Counted from the first letter of the stretch, positions 27,206 to 35,797 are shown. The stretch: DNA of 64,000 nt from [Clostridium] hylemonae DSM 15053 (GCF_008281175.1 NZ_CP036524.1:3720001-3784000); one strand, 5' to 3'. Notes: generated by a model not told the origin, from the letters alone. Translations and numbers: made by a program.

Positions 27206-28030
27206 TTAAAAAAAATATAAATTTCGTAAAATTAATTTCAATTCTTCCTCATTAAGAGTTCCAATTAAAAAATATTCTAACCCTTGATACTCAAACTCTA
27301 CTGAATATCTTTGCGTCCCTGTCTTTTCTGTACTATACTCTTTAATTTCCAAAGTACACCCATTAATTGTCTCTGTCCTATTATTTAATACTTTATCTTC
27401 TACATCTATTCCCCAAGATGTCGCCGAATAAGATGCATTTACATAATAACTTATAAGCTCACCATTTAATTTATAATATAGTTCCGAAATTTGTAATGTT
27501 TCATCTATTTTACTATTTTGAAATTTCATTCCTTTAACACATGGAATTATCTTTACAATATCACATCCAAATACATCTTTGACTTTTTGGTATGCTTCCT
27601 CTTCATTTTCTTCTTTATATTCCTTTACATAACCCCGGTTAGTTTTTCTGACTTCTCGTTGTCCCACAGACTGCTTTATCAATTTTACAACCCTCTCCGG
27701 CCCGCCCAGACTTGTCACCCCTATCGCCATAGCCAAAACAAGCGCTGCTGCCAGGCTCAGATACATCTTTTTCCTCTTTCCCGGTTTCTTCCGCTGTATC
27801 CTTCGGCCGATCTCAAGCGCTTTTTTATCTTCTTCCGGCAGAAGAGAGTATATTCTTTCCTTCTCATATTGATCTATATTTTTATCAACGTTTGAACGGA
27901 TCTCGTCCGTGATTTTTTCTGTAACGACTTCATCCGCACAGATTGTCTCCACATCTTTCTCTATGCTGTCTGCCTCATTATGGAACTCTTTTTGAATAAG
28001 CTGTTCCGTATTGTCTAGTTTATCTTTCAT
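27206..28030 (-). CDS. DUF4367-type membrane protein, anti-sigma-like
   Basis: 274 residues: a charged cytoplasmic N-terminus (about 1-88), one membrane helix (about 89-108, MYLSLAAALVLAMAIGVTSL) and an extracytoplasmic domain (about 110-274) with GCTLEIKEYSTEKTGTQRYS and a C-terminal hydrophobic strand, typical of DUF4367 proteins that occur with ECF sigma factors. The base composition of the 3' part is more AT-rich than its surroundings. The nearest sigma gene (29322-29864) is also on the minus strand but a plus-strand murG lies between them. A pairing with that sigma factor is inference. AGAGGTAAATAT precedes the ATG. Confidence 0.7.
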   Translation of the reverse strand: MKDKLDNTEQLIQKEFHNEADSIEKDVETICADEVVTEKITDEIRSNVDKNIDQYEKERIYSLLPEEDKKALEIGRRIQRKKPGKRKKMYLSLAAALVLAMAIGVTSLGGPERVVKLIKQSVGQREVRKTNRGYVKEYKEENEEEAYQKVKDVFGCDIVKIIPCVKGMKFQNSKIDETLQISELYYKLNGELISYYVNASYSATSWGIDVEDKVLNNRTETINGCTLEIKEYSTEKTGTQRYSVEFEYQGLEYFLIGTLNEEELKLILRNLYFF

Positions 28031-28198
28031 ATATTTACCTCTTTTTATTACCTGCCTTTTCTCTTACTCTTGACCAATCCCCCTGTAAACGTATATTATA
28101 AGGGTAACAAAATGCTTTCTGCTGGCATTATTTATACTTATTGAACATTAAGTTCAATATGATATAGTATACGTATATATCAAGATTGGGAGGTCACT

Positions 28199-29266
28199 AT
28201 GAAACGTATCATCTTAACCGGCGGCGGTACGGCGGGCCACGTCACTCCGAATATCGCCCTTCTTCCGCGTCTCAAAGAATTACAATATGATATTCATTAC
28301 ATTGGTTCTTACAACGGCATTGAAAAGGAACTGATCGAACAATTCGGTATTCCTTACCACGGAATCTCTTCCGGAAAGCTGCGCCGTTATTTCAGTGTCC
28401 AGAACTTTACAGACCCTTTCCGTGTAGTCAAAGGGCTCGGTGAGGCCAAAAGGCTCGTCAAAATATTAAAGCCGGATGTCATCTTCTCCAAGGGGGGGTT
28501 TGTCTCCGTACCCGTTGTCATGGCCGGAAAGCGGCGCAAGGTGCCGACGATCATCCACGAATCAGATATGACCCCCGGGCTTGCAAACAAGCTGTCCATT
28601 CCTTCCGCGACAAAGGTATGCTGCAATTTCCCTGAGACGCTGGAGCATCTTCCCGCAGGGAAAGCTGTTCTGACCGGTTCCCCTATCCGTCAGGAATTAC
28701 TGTCCGGGGACAAATACAAAGCGCGTGAATTTCTTGGATTTAAGTCAGATAAACCCGTAATACTGATCATAGGAGGGAGCCTCGGTTCTGTTGCGGTAAA
28801 TGATGCCGTGCGTTCTATACTTCCCGAATTATTGAACTCCTATCAGGTTGTCCACTTGTGCGGACGGGGCAAGATTGATGAATCCCTGAAGGGATTGGAG
28901 GGCTATGCACAATTCGAGTACATTAAAGAAGAATTAAAGGACTTGTTTGCGCTCACAGATATCGTCATATCACGTGCAGGCGCAAACGCCATATGTGAAC
29001 TGCTGGCCCTTCACAAACCGAATCTTCTTATTCCGCTTTCCGCCAACGCAAGCCGCGGTGACCAGATTCTGAATGCCCGCTCTTTTGAACGTCAGGGATT
29101 CAGCGCTGTGCTGGAAGAGGAAGAACTGGACAAAGACGTTCTGCTTTCTTCGATCAACCGATTATATGAGCGCAAGGATTCCTACATAGAAGCTATGAAG
29201 AAATCCTCACAGCAAAATTCCATCGATACAATCATAGATTTGATTGAATCCGTTGTAAATAAATAA
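28199..29266 (+). CDS. murG: MurG-like undecaprenyl-PP-MurNAc-pentapeptide GlcNAc transferase
   Basis: 355-residue glycosyltransferase (GT28). N-terminal ILTGGGTAGHVTPNIALL, membrane-association stretch, IFSKGGFVSVPVVMAG, and C-domain signature SRAGANAICELLALHKPNLLIPL with the downstream ASRGDQILNA are those of MurG, which makes lipid II from lipid I. It is outside a division/cell-wall cluster, so it may be the only copy or a second one; the window cannot say. GGGAGGTCACT precedes the ATG. Divergent from the DUF4367 gene. Confidence 0.9.
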   Translation: MKRIILTGGGTAGHVTPNIALLPRLKELQYDIHYIGSYNGIEKELIEQFGIPYHGISSGKLRRYFSVQNFTDPFRVVKGLGEAKRLVKILKPDVIFSKGGFVSVPVVMAGKRRKVPTIIHESDMTPGLANKLSIPSATKVCCNFPETLEHLPAGKAVLTGSPIRQELLSGDKYKAREFLGFKSDKPVILIIGGSLGSVAVNDAVRSILPELLNSYQVVHLCGRGKIDESLKGLEGYAQFEYIKEELKDLFALTDIVISRAGANAICELLALHKPNLLIPLSANASRGDQILNARSFERQGFSAVLEEEELDKDVLLSSINRLYERKDSYIEAMKKSSQQNSIDTIIDLIESVVNK

Positions 29267-29294
29267 TTTGTTCCTTTGTGTAACAGGATGCAGA

Positions 29295-29321
29295 AAACAG
29301 GTGTCATTGCGGCACCTGTTT
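29295..29321. terminator. Terminator between murG and the ECF sigma gene
   Basis: AAACAGGTG pairs with CACCTGTTT around a nine-base loop between two convergent stops; it can serve both strands. Confidence 0.75.
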
Positions 29322-29864
29322 CTATGCTTTGTTCAAAAGTTCAAACTGGTCTTCATAGTTCTTTCTAATCCATTTCTTTGCCCGGTATAACATACTGTGC
29401 AGCACTTCCACAGAAACTCCCATTATTTCTGCTACTTCCCTTTGTGATTTTTCAAGACAGTAAGTCAATGTTACTGCTTCGTACCATCGCTCGTTTATCC
29501 GGTACAGTTCTTCAAAGATATGATCTGCAAATTCTTTATACTCTTTTTCCTGAAGCCTTTTCTCAAATTCGTCTTCCGAACTTTCCATCGTCCAGTCTTC
29601 ATGCATTTCGTCAGACAGAATCTCACGCTTTCCGTCCCTTTTGTAATTGAGAGACATATTTCTCGTCGTCACAATCAGCCAGGACCTTACCGCACTCAGA
29701 TTGACGTGTTCCATAACCGTATACAATTTCACAAACACATTCTGTGCTATCTCTTCGGCCGCGTGATGATTCCCGGTGTAACGTAATGCTGTCTTGTATA
29801 CAATCTTTACATTTTCTTCATAGATTGCATCAAAAGCTACCCTGCCTATAAACTCGATTTCCAC
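29322..29864 (-). CDS. ECF-family sigma factor
   Basis: 180 residues. Region 2: FDAIYEENVKIVYKTALRYTGNHHAAEEIAQNVFVKLYTVM and WLIVTTRNMSLNYKR (shown in part); region 4: EAVTLTYCLEKSQREVAEIMGVSVEVLHSMLYRAKKWI (in part), where HSMLYRAKKWIRK is the recognition helix. The frame begins with a GTG (29862-29864) after AAGGATGAACAG; no nearby ATG fits. No anti-sigma gene is adjacent; the DUF4367 protein 1.3 kb downstream is a candidate. Regulon unknown. Confidence 0.88.
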   Translation of the reverse strand: MEIEFIGRVAFDAIYEENVKIVYKTALRYTGNHHAAEEIAQNVFVKLYTVMEHVNLSAVRSWLIVTTRNMSLNYKRDGKREILSDEMHEDWTMESSEDEFEKRLQEKEYKEFADHIFEELYRINERWYEAVTLTYCLEKSQREVAEIMGVSVEVLHSMLYRAKKWIRKNYEDQFELLNKA

Positions 29865-29884
29865 CTGTTCATCCTTCTTTTCTT

Positions 29885-30292
29885 CTAGTTTATCTTAGCC
29901 AGTATGTCCTCTACATCTTCATCCTTTAGCTCACCCATCTTCCATCCGAGCCCTACCTGGTCGTTTTTATGTCTCGGAATGAGGTGCATGTGGAAATGGA
30001 ATACTGTCTGCCCTGCCGCTTCCCCGTTGTTCTGCACGATATTATAACCGTCGCAGCCCAGAATGTCTGTGAGCTTTTTGATCATCTTCCTGGCGAGAAC
30101 AAGCACTTTCGCAGCGACCTCATCGTCCAGTTCATAGAGGTCGGCATAATGTTCCTTCGGTATAATGAGTGCATGTCCTTTGGCTGCCGGACTTGCGTCA
30201 AGAATTACCCTGAAATCTTCATCTTCGTATAATGTAGCCGTCGGTATCTCCCCATTTGCAAGTTTACAAAAAATACAATTTTCTTCTCTCAT
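29885..30292 (-). CDS. HIT-family nucleotide hydrolase
   Basis: 135-residue histidine-triad protein. Catalytic HIT motif is HFHMHLIP near residue 100; N-terminal CIFCKLANGEIPTATLYEDE and LIIPKEHYADLYEL are typical of the HINT/YcfF branch, which hydrolyses adenosine phosphoramidates. A CxxC near the N-terminus suggests zinc. AAAAAGGAAG lies before the ATG. It lies upstream of the ECF sigma gene (20-base gap), so the two may share a transcript. Confidence 0.95.
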   Translation of the reverse strand: MREENCIFCKLANGEIPTATLYEDEDFRVILDASPAAKGHALIIPKEHYADLYELDDEVAAKVLVLARKMIKKLTDILGCDGYNIVQNNGEAAGQTVFHFHMHLIPRHKNDQVGLGWKMGELKDEDVEDILAKIN

Positions 30293-30378
30293 AATGATAC
30301 ACTTCCTTTTTAAATTTTATGATTGATTATTTACACCGCCAATGCTAAACTGTTAGTTCAGAAAGGGCGGTAATTACT

Positions 30379-31116
30379 ATGTTTACAACGACAGACTTCG
30401 ACAAATTACAACAGATCATGGACGAAAGTCCTGAGAAAAAAGAGCTGTTACAAAAGCTCCTTGAGTCACAGAAGATGACCATCAGCAGCATCAGTCATGA
30501 GATCCGCAATCCGCTGACCCTCGTGTACAGTACGCTGCAGCTTATTGAGGCACAGCATCCCGAGGTCAGTACATACAAATACTGGGACAGCATGCGTTCT
30601 GATGTAGAGTATATGACCATTCTGCTAGAAGAACTCTCGGCCTTCAACAATGGAGAAAGTCTTTCGCTATCAGAAATTGACTGCTCCTCCTTTTTGAGAC
30701 CTGTTGTGCTCTCTTTTGCAGCCTCTCTGGCCGAGAGCAGTATTGAATTCACCTCAAAACTGGAACCGGATCTCCCTGTCATCTGTGGAGATGCCGTAAA
30801 GCTCAGAGAAGTCATCCTCAATCTCCTGCAAAATGCAAAGGACGCCGTGAATCCGGACGGTGCTATCTACTTCCACGCTTTTACAGAAGCCGGAAAACTC
30901 TGCATCAGCGTCAGAGACAATGGCTGCGGAATTCCACAGGAAGATATGGAACATATCTTTGAGCCGTTTGTCACTTACAAGCAAGGCGGGACAGGGCTTG
31001 GACTCGCCATCGGGCGGCGCATAGCCTCGGCACACAAAGGGACTTTATCTGCCGTATCTGTTCCCGGCGGACCGACGGTTTTTACTCTTTCTCTTCCAAT
31101 AGAGAAGAACGCCTAG
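30379..31116 (+). CDS. Soluble orphan sensor histidine kinase
   Basis: 245 residues, no membrane helix and almost no sensor region: a short helical start, then the H-box ISSISHEIRNPLTLVYSTLQ (His about residue 40), N-box LREVILNLLQNAKDAV, G1 DNGCGIP, F-box and G2 GGTGLGLAIGRRIASAH. No response regulator is adjacent. Kinases of this NtrB/KinB-like build feed phosphorelays in spore formers, so a Spo0A link is possible but unproven. Start after AAAGGGCGG. Its 3' end overlaps the rhomboid gene on the other strand by 72 bases. Confidence 0.9.
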   Translation: MFTTTDFDKLQQIMDESPEKKELLQKLLESQKMTISSISHEIRNPLTLVYSTLQLIEAQHPEVSTYKYWDSMRSDVEYMTILLEELSAFNNGESLSLSEIDCSSFLRPVVLSFAASLAESSIEFTSKLEPDLPVICGDAVKLREVILNLLQNAKDAVNPDGAIYFHAFTEAGKLCISVRDNGCGIPQEDMEHIFEPFVTYKQGGTGLGLAIGRRIASAHKGTLSAVSVPGGPTVFTLSLPIEKNA

Positions 31117-31671
31117 CAGAAACCCCGACACAAGGCCTCCAATGTGGGCAAGGTTGTCCACTCCGCCGCTGGTAAATCCATAATAGAGGCTGATGATCAC
31201 CATGAACAGTATTCCCCGGCCGGATACATTGCCGATCCGGCCGCGGTTGCGAAGCGCCACATAAAGAAGCGCTCCGATCACCCCGAAGATCGCTCCCGAC
31301 GCACCCGCTGACACAACATACTCTCCTGTCCGCATATCTCCGGCCATAGACACAACGTTGCCGCACAGTCCGCTTGCAAAATATATGATCAAATATTTTA
31401 TTTTTCCTATCTCAACTTCCAGATTCCAGCCAAGCAGTACGAATATGACCATGTTGTTCATGAGATGCTGAAAACCAAAGTGCAGAAACATGCTCGTAAA
31501 CAACCGGTACCACTCGCCGCGTTCTGTTATATACGGTACATACATTGCACCGTGTGACAGCATATACCCTGCGTCTTCCGTCATTCCTCCAAATGAAAGG
31601 ACGAAAAATACGATCACATTGACCGCAGCTATTACCGCTGTACAGGGCGCTTCCATCTTTATATTTTTCAT
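31045..31671 (-). CDS. Rhomboid-family intramembrane serine protease
   Basis: 208 residues with six predicted helices. The catalytic serine lies in GASGAIFGVIGALLY and the partner histidine in NLAHIGGLVSGFLLG; the HFGFQHLMNNMVIF stretch supplies the HxxxN part of the oxyanion region. Rhomboids cut membrane proteins within or next to the bilayer; the substrate here is unknown. Ends within the coding end of the convergent histidine kinase gene. The ribosome site is modest (AAGGGAAAT). Confidence 0.92.
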   Translation of the reverse strand: MKNIKMEAPCTAVIAAVNVIVFFVLSFGGMTEDAGYMLSHGAMYVPYITERGEWYRLFTSMFLHFGFQHLMNNMVIFVLLGWNLEVEIGKIKYLIIYFASGLCGNVVSMAGDMRTGEYVVSAGASGAIFGVIGALLYVALRNRGRIGNVSGRGILFMVIISLYYGFTSGGVDNLAHIGGLVSGFLLGVLLYWKRKSKNRRSAGNRYGR

Positions 31672-31764
31672 AATACAGTATTTCCCTTATATAGTTATTT
31701 TTTTCCTTTTTTATGTCAGTCCTAGTATATCATACCTTCTCTAAAATAGTAACTACTGTATTAT

Positions 31765-32499
31765 TTATAATTCTTCCTCCTCTATGTACAGCCCGTCAAA
31801 ATCTCCCCATTTTGGTTTTCTGTGCCTGTTCAGAAAGCGTTTGACCGGGGTCCACATATTTTCCGTCTCTTCCATGATCGTGCCGGCCATCTCCTGCTCC
31901 GCGATCCAGTCATGCTCCTGTCTGTCATAGGCAGGCGGCGTATCTTCTGTCTTCATGTTCTCTTTTTTCCACTCCTCAAATGTGTTTTTTCCTGCCGCAT
32001 CCATACACTGCTCCGCCAGCTTTTCAAGGCTGTAGTTTTCTTCCATGACGCCTTTGTGCAGCATGAATACCATCTGGACGCATGCCCTGTCTTTATAATC
32101 TGCATGCTTTACAAAATAGTCGGCAAGTAATTTCAGCGCCTCCCATATGTCATGTTCCTCCGGAGGATAATAGCAAAAATAAAATGTCTCTTCCTCATAA
32201 AATATATATTCCGGCTCCAGCAGGATACAATGAATATTCAGCAGATATTTTTCTGTCTCCTTGATGAGCGCCATGAGTTGATGCAGAAACAGCTCAATGT
32301 CCCTGCTGCTTAATTTCCCCCGCTCATACATTGCCTTCATCGATATTTTTCCGCTTACTTCATAATCATATCTCGTTTTACCGTCGACACCCTGACCCTG
32401 TATTTTCAGAAATCCGGCGACCGGGTTTGCCCTCAGCATTCTTATCTGATAGTCTTCCCTGTATATGCCCTCTGTCTCAATTGATATTTTTCGTTCCAT
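31765..32499 (-). CDS. DUF6382-type protein of the Tad locus, no FHA domain
   Basis: 244 residues. The first about 170 residues look like the DUF6382 domain (ISIETEGIYREDYQIRML ... LLNIHCILLEPEYIFYEEET ... FCYYPPEEHDIW), which in other Lachnospiraceae is usually fused to a C-terminal FHA domain. Here the rest is a charged tail without FHA motifs (WTPVKRFLNRHRKPKWGDF). Start at ATG 32497-32499; the frame extends further upstream without a site and overlaps the TadE-like gene. Last gene of the Tad operon, five bases after its neighbour. Function unknown; a regulatory or assembly role is inferred from position. Confidence 0.7.
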   Translation of the reverse strand: MERKISIETEGIYREDYQIRMLRANPVAGFLKIQGQGVDGKTRYDYEVSGKISMKAMYERGKLSSRDIELFLHQLMALIKETEKYLLNIHCILLEPEYIFYEEETFYFCYYPPEEHDIWEALKLLADYFVKHADYKDRACVQMVFMLHKGVMEENYSLEKLAEQCMDAAGKNTFEEWKKENMKTEDTPPAYDRQEHDWIAEQEMAGTIMEETENMWTPVKRFLNRHRKPKWGDFDGLYIEEEEL

Positions 32500-32504
32500 A
32501 ATCT

Positions 32505-32906
32505 CTATTTCCTTATTCTCCTCATATCTCTGATATATGCTTCCGGCTCCGTGACCCGGGCTTTTTTTACTACGGAGAGCTTCCGTCCTTTTCCGGACGC
32601 AGCGGCAGTGACTGAAACTGCATTTTCTGTGATGCTGATATCTGCCTCTGCTCCCGCAAACAGAATGCATTTTCCATTCACTCTCTCCCGGAACAGCCGC
32701 TTTAGTTCTCCCTCTTTGGCCCCATCCTTCTCATGGGCCTTCGTGCTTCCGACCACTGCAGTCTCATAGGCCGCACCCGATATGATATTTTTATCGTGAA
32801 AATAGAAGGCCGCGGTGACGCACTGCATGATGAGCAGCAGAATAACCGGCATAATAAACGACATCTCTACTGTCATACTTCCGTTCAGTCTCCTCTCTTT
32901 CAGCAT
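32505..32906 (-). CDS. TadE-like pseudopilin
   Basis: 133 residues. A short basic start and then GSMTVEMSFIMPVILLLIMQ, a prepilin-type signal with the conserved Glu at +5, followed by an external domain with IISGAAYETAV. TadE proteins are minor pseudopilins processed by the locus prepilin peptidase, whose gene lies directly upstream. ATG at 32904-32906 with AGGAG nine bases away; a TTG start at 32915 would overlap the peptidase gene. Confidence 0.85.
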   Translation of the reverse strand: MLKERRLNGSMTVEMSFIMPVILLLIMQCVTAAFYFHDKNIISGAAYETAVVGSTKAHEKDGAKEGELKRLFRERVNGKCILFAGAEADISITENAVSVTAAASGKGRKLSVVKKARVTEPEAYIRDMRRIRK

Positions 32907-32907
32907 A

Positions 32908-33339
32908 TTAACCAACTCCTGTCAATAGTACGAGAATATAACCGCCTGTGAGAAAGGGGTAAAATGGAAGGGATGTCCTTCTTTTACAGCGGCCGGTCAT
33001 GAAAAGGATCATCCCGGCAGGGAGAAGAAGCGCAAACGCGCCAAGCAGCAGACCGAGCAAGTTCCACACTCCCAAATAGATTCCTAGTATAAGAATGCCC
33101 CAGCTGTCGCCGTAACCAATTCCTTCTTTCGTCACTTTGCTCAAGAGCAAAAAGCATCCGCCCACTCCCGCGCCTGCCAGAACAAGCCACCCATCGGCGG
33201 TTCTGAACATGCACTGGTACAGCAGGGCGCCCACACCTGCGGTCACAAGCATTCCCTCCGGTACCTTCCGGAAGATCATATCGCTCACCGACATTCCCGC
33301 CAGTGCGCCAATACAGATGATCTGGCTCACTTTCCACAC
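32908..33339 (-). CDS. Prepilin peptidase, A24 family (CpaA/TadV-like)
   Basis: About 143 residues, membrane aspartyl protease that cleaves pilin leader peptides. The two catalytic aspartates are in SVSDMIFRKVPE and in GIGYGDSWG. I place the start at the GTG 33337-33339 (AAAGGGGGC upstream), 13 bases inside the end of the previous gene; the longer frame to 33489 overlaps the TadE-like gene. Small form without the N-methylation domain, as usual in Tad loci. Confidence 0.85.
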   Translation of the reverse strand: MWKVSQIICIGALAGMSVSDMIFRKVPEGMLVTAGVGALLYQCMFRTADGWLVLAGAGVGGCFLLLSKVTKEGIGYGDSWGILILGIYLGVWNLLGLLLGAFALLLPAGMILFMTGRCKRRTSLPFYPFLTGGYILVLLTGVG

Positions 33340-34133
33340 CGCTGGCACGCCCCCTTTCCAACTGCCTCGGATACCGGGACAGCATAAATTGTTCTCTTCA
33401 GCCCGCTGCAGCCAAGCGAACTGTGATACCTGTTTCCTGAATCTGTTATAAATACCGCGCCGGAGCCTGAACCGGCGCAGTGTTCGCACGGATAGTATTT
33501 TCCGCCGTCCTCATTTCTAAGTCCCGGGACGTCCGACGCCTGCACCGGGCGTATTGACAGCTCCAAATGTGTACAATGATAATCCTCATGGTATACGATC
33601 CCGGTCTCTGTCACATAGACTGTCTTCTCCCTTTCACCGCTAAGTCCGGCCTTCACATATCCGGTCCATCCTTTTATCTTCATTTTTATCTCATAGGAAG
33701 GCGACGGAAGACGGAACAGCGGAAGGGGCAGCTTAATTCTGTACTCTGCCGCCAGACTGCAGATTCCTGTAGACGGTGACATCCACGACTTATGACAGTG
33801 AATTCCCCCGCTGCCGCCTTCTACTATACTTCGGTTCAGCCTGTCGGCCCCTATGGCGTTCACTACGTCCGCCTCCAGTTTTGACGGAACAGCGGCCGGA
33901 AGAACGTAAGCCTCCTTCGCCAGCCCTTTCCCCGCGTATTGCAGACCCGAGCGCACTGCGGTCTGTATGGCAGCCATCTCCATAAGATAAAGGAGGCAGA
34001 CAACTGCCAGAAAGAAGATGGGAACCGCCATGGCGGCCTCTACTGTGATACTTGCTTTGACAGAGGCGGACGCAGATACCCTTCCGGTATGATAATCATA
34101 GATTTTTTGTGAGGGGAGTCTATTCTTATTCAT
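33327..34133 (-). CDS. TadE-like protein with two C-terminal YH-C / CxxC units
   Basis: 268 residues. N-terminal prepilin-type segment ASITVEAAMAVPIFFLAVVC (about residues 27-46), external domain, then two related units at the C-terminus: TVYVTETGIVYHEDYHCTHL ... YYPCEHC and AVFITDSGNRYHSSLGCSGL ... ACQRC. This YH...C...L...CxxC pattern is the small metal-type motif often found at the end of secreted nucleases and similar proteins in Firmicutes. Its role on a pilus protein is unknown; zinc binding is inferred. A 27-base inverted repeat (34062-34218) spans its start region. Confidence 0.75.
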   Translation of the reverse strand: MNKNRLPSQKIYDYHTGRVSASASVKASITVEAAMAVPIFFLAVVCLLYLMEMAAIQTAVRSGLQYAGKGLAKEAYVLPAAVPSKLEADVVNAIGADRLNRSIVEGGSGGIHCHKSWMSPSTGICSLAAEYRIKLPLPLFRLPSPSYEIKMKIKGWTGYVKAGLSGEREKTVYVTETGIVYHEDYHCTHLELSIRPVQASDVPGLRNEDGGKYYPCEHCAGSGSGAVFITDSGNRYHSSLGCSGLKRTIYAVPVSEAVGKGACQRCGK

Positions 34134-34218
34134 GGTACGAATCCTTCTCCTTTCTTCATATTCTGTGGTTGTTTATTGTGGATAAATGAGGACCGGAAGG
34201 GTATCTGCATCCGCCTCT
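34062..34218. repeat. 27-bp inverted repeat around the TadE-like gene start
   Basis: AGAGGCGGACGCAGATACCC at 34062 onward (27 bases to 34088, inside the TadE-like coding start) matches the complement of 34192-34218 with one mismatch. The outer arm touches the stop codon of the DUF5702 gene (34217-34219); the 103-base loop contains the ribosome site and start of the TadE-like gene. Could act as an mRNA processing or attenuation element between the two genes. Confidence 0.65.
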
Positions 34219-35584
34219 ATCGGTACCCGTAATAAGTCGGGAACTGGTAGGTGATTCCTCTCCTGAGTGGAACAGACGTTTCTATCTCCATCCTGCTGAC
34301 ACACTGGTCTGCCTTGAAAAAAGCCAGGCCTTTCTCCCGCCGCAGGTTCTGTTCTATCATGTCCAGTGTTCTAAGCCCTGTATCTCCGCTGTCGGTAAGA
34401 AAGAGAAGAATTCTCATGTATTCCCGGTAATCCAGACCGTCCTCGCTGTCTTTTCCTTCTGTATAATCGGTATCTGTTCCAAGAGTCAGCAGTGACGAAA
34501 ACTGAAGCTGCCAGCTCTCCTTTGATTTTACAAGCGGCACTTTACTGCCTTTCAGGAGCGCGCGTATGTCTATTATCGTCTCCCCGAAGGCCCATGCCAG
34601 CAGGATCCCCTGAGCCGCAGCCTCCGCCGCGGCGGGCAGAGCGATCAGAGAGCAGAGCGCCAGGGCGGCCGCCTTTGCTTCTGCCTTTTTCTCACTGTCC
34701 GTCTGTATATACGCGTAATTCGGCACAAACCGGAGGAGGAGCAGCTTTCGGGCTGTTTTTTCCAGATTTTCCCGGTCTCCGGGCTGCCCGTTAAGAATAT
34801 ATTCCAGTTCATAATCCAGCGCCCCGGTCTTCTCCCCCTTGTCTGCCGCACAGTTAAAATGTTCCAGCAGATACTCACCGAGCAAAAGGCGGGATACTGC
34901 TCCTTCCTCCTCCTCGACGTCCGAAAAATCCCCATATCCCTTATTGCGCTCCCGCCTTTCCAGCAGCCCTTCGGGCGGGACAGATTTTTCTGAGATGTGC
35001 ATGTCCTTTGGGCTTACAAGGCTCAAAAGCGGCGTCTGTTTTAGTTGTTTTGCATGTTCCAGCGGATTTTCTTCTTTGGGCAGTTCACTGTCGTTTTCTG
35101 ACAGCAGTTCATCGAGCGCGTTCTGCGCCTCCTTGTCTTCCTGCTCATATACTCCGGCCTTTTCCTCCTGCTCTTTCCATACAGATGCCGCCCCCAGCTT
35201 GTCCTCCATCGCGTTCAGACCATATTTATGGCGCATATAGGCGCTTACCTGTTCATAGAACGGCCGGCATCCATTGTCGGTAAGAAACTGGATTCTTTTT
35301 ATTTTATGTTCCATCTGCCCAGCGCCGTAAAACGACAGCCGCTCTTTAATATTCTGTTCCGTGTAACTGCCCGTCTCATAACTTGCCTCCAGGGCAAAGA
35401 TAGCATATTCTTCCAGCAGTTCTCTCTGGTATTCCGCGAACAGACACTCTACAGCCCGGTCCATATCCGCCCGTCTGTAATTTTTGGCGTTTTGTACAGA
35501 AGCGCTCTCCAGCAGGGCGCCTGCAAAGGAGACGAGCAATATGAATACGAGACTTAAATATACGGTCACTTCCCCTTTTTTCAT
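34217..35584 (-). CDS. DUF5702-domain protein of the Tad locus
   Basis: 455 residues. The N-terminal segment GEVTVYLSLVFILLVSFAGAL resembles a prepilin-type or signal-anchor helix, and the body is a long external domain rich in charged residues with two helical hydrophobic patches (SLIALPAAAEAAAQGILLAWAFG). DUF5702 proteins occur consistently in Tad loci of Clostridia. Role unknown; possibly a surface-exposed or scaffold component. The ATG at 35582-35584 has AGGAACAAG upstream; the longer frame to 35656 overlaps the Flp1 gene. Confidence 0.8.
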   Translation of the reverse strand: MKKGEVTVYLSLVFILLVSFAGALLESASVQNAKNYRRADMDRAVECLFAEYQRELLEEYAIFALEASYETGSYTEQNIKERLSFYGAGQMEHKIKRIQFLTDNGCRPFYEQVSAYMRHKYGLNAMEDKLGAASVWKEQEEKAGVYEQEDKEAQNALDELLSENDSELPKEENPLEHAKQLKQTPLLSLVSPKDMHISEKSVPPEGLLERRERNKGYGDFSDVEEEEGAVSRLLLGEYLLEHFNCAADKGEKTGALDYELEYILNGQPGDRENLEKTARKLLLLRFVPNYAYIQTDSEKKAEAKAAALALCSLIALPAAAEAAAQGILLAWAFGETIIDIRALLKGSKVPLVKSKESWQLQFSSLLTLGTDTDYTEGKDSEDGLDYREYMRILLFLTDSGDTGLRTLDMIEQNLRREKGLAFFKADQCVSRMEIETSVPLRRGITYQFPTYYGYR

Positions 35585-35606
35585 AGCTTGTTCCTGCCGG
35601 CCCCGG

Positions 35607-35783
35607 TCAGATGCCGGAGCTCTCACTTGTGATCTTCTGAAAGATGGCCTGTACAAGACTTGTCAGCTGGGATTTAAAGATGATCACAAGTCCGATCAGG
35701 ACGACCAGGATCAAAATGACTTCCACAACCCCGATCCCTTTTTTATCTTTTAGTACGTGTATAACGTATTGAATTCTCCACAT
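35607..35783 (-). CDS. Flp1-family type IVb pilin
   Basis: 58 residues: short basic start and the core DKKGIGVVEVILILVVLIGL plus VIIFKSQL, the diagnostic Flp1 pattern (Glu at +5 after the Gly). This is the likely major pilin. The ATG at 35781-35783 is seven bases after AAAGGAG; the ATG two codons upstream is too close. Between tadC and the DUF5702 gene. Confidence 0.9.
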   Translation of the reverse strand: MWRIQYVIHVLKDKKGIGVVEVILILVVLIGLVIIFKSQLTSLVQAIFQKITSESSGI

Positions 35784-35797
35784 TCTCATTCTCCTTT

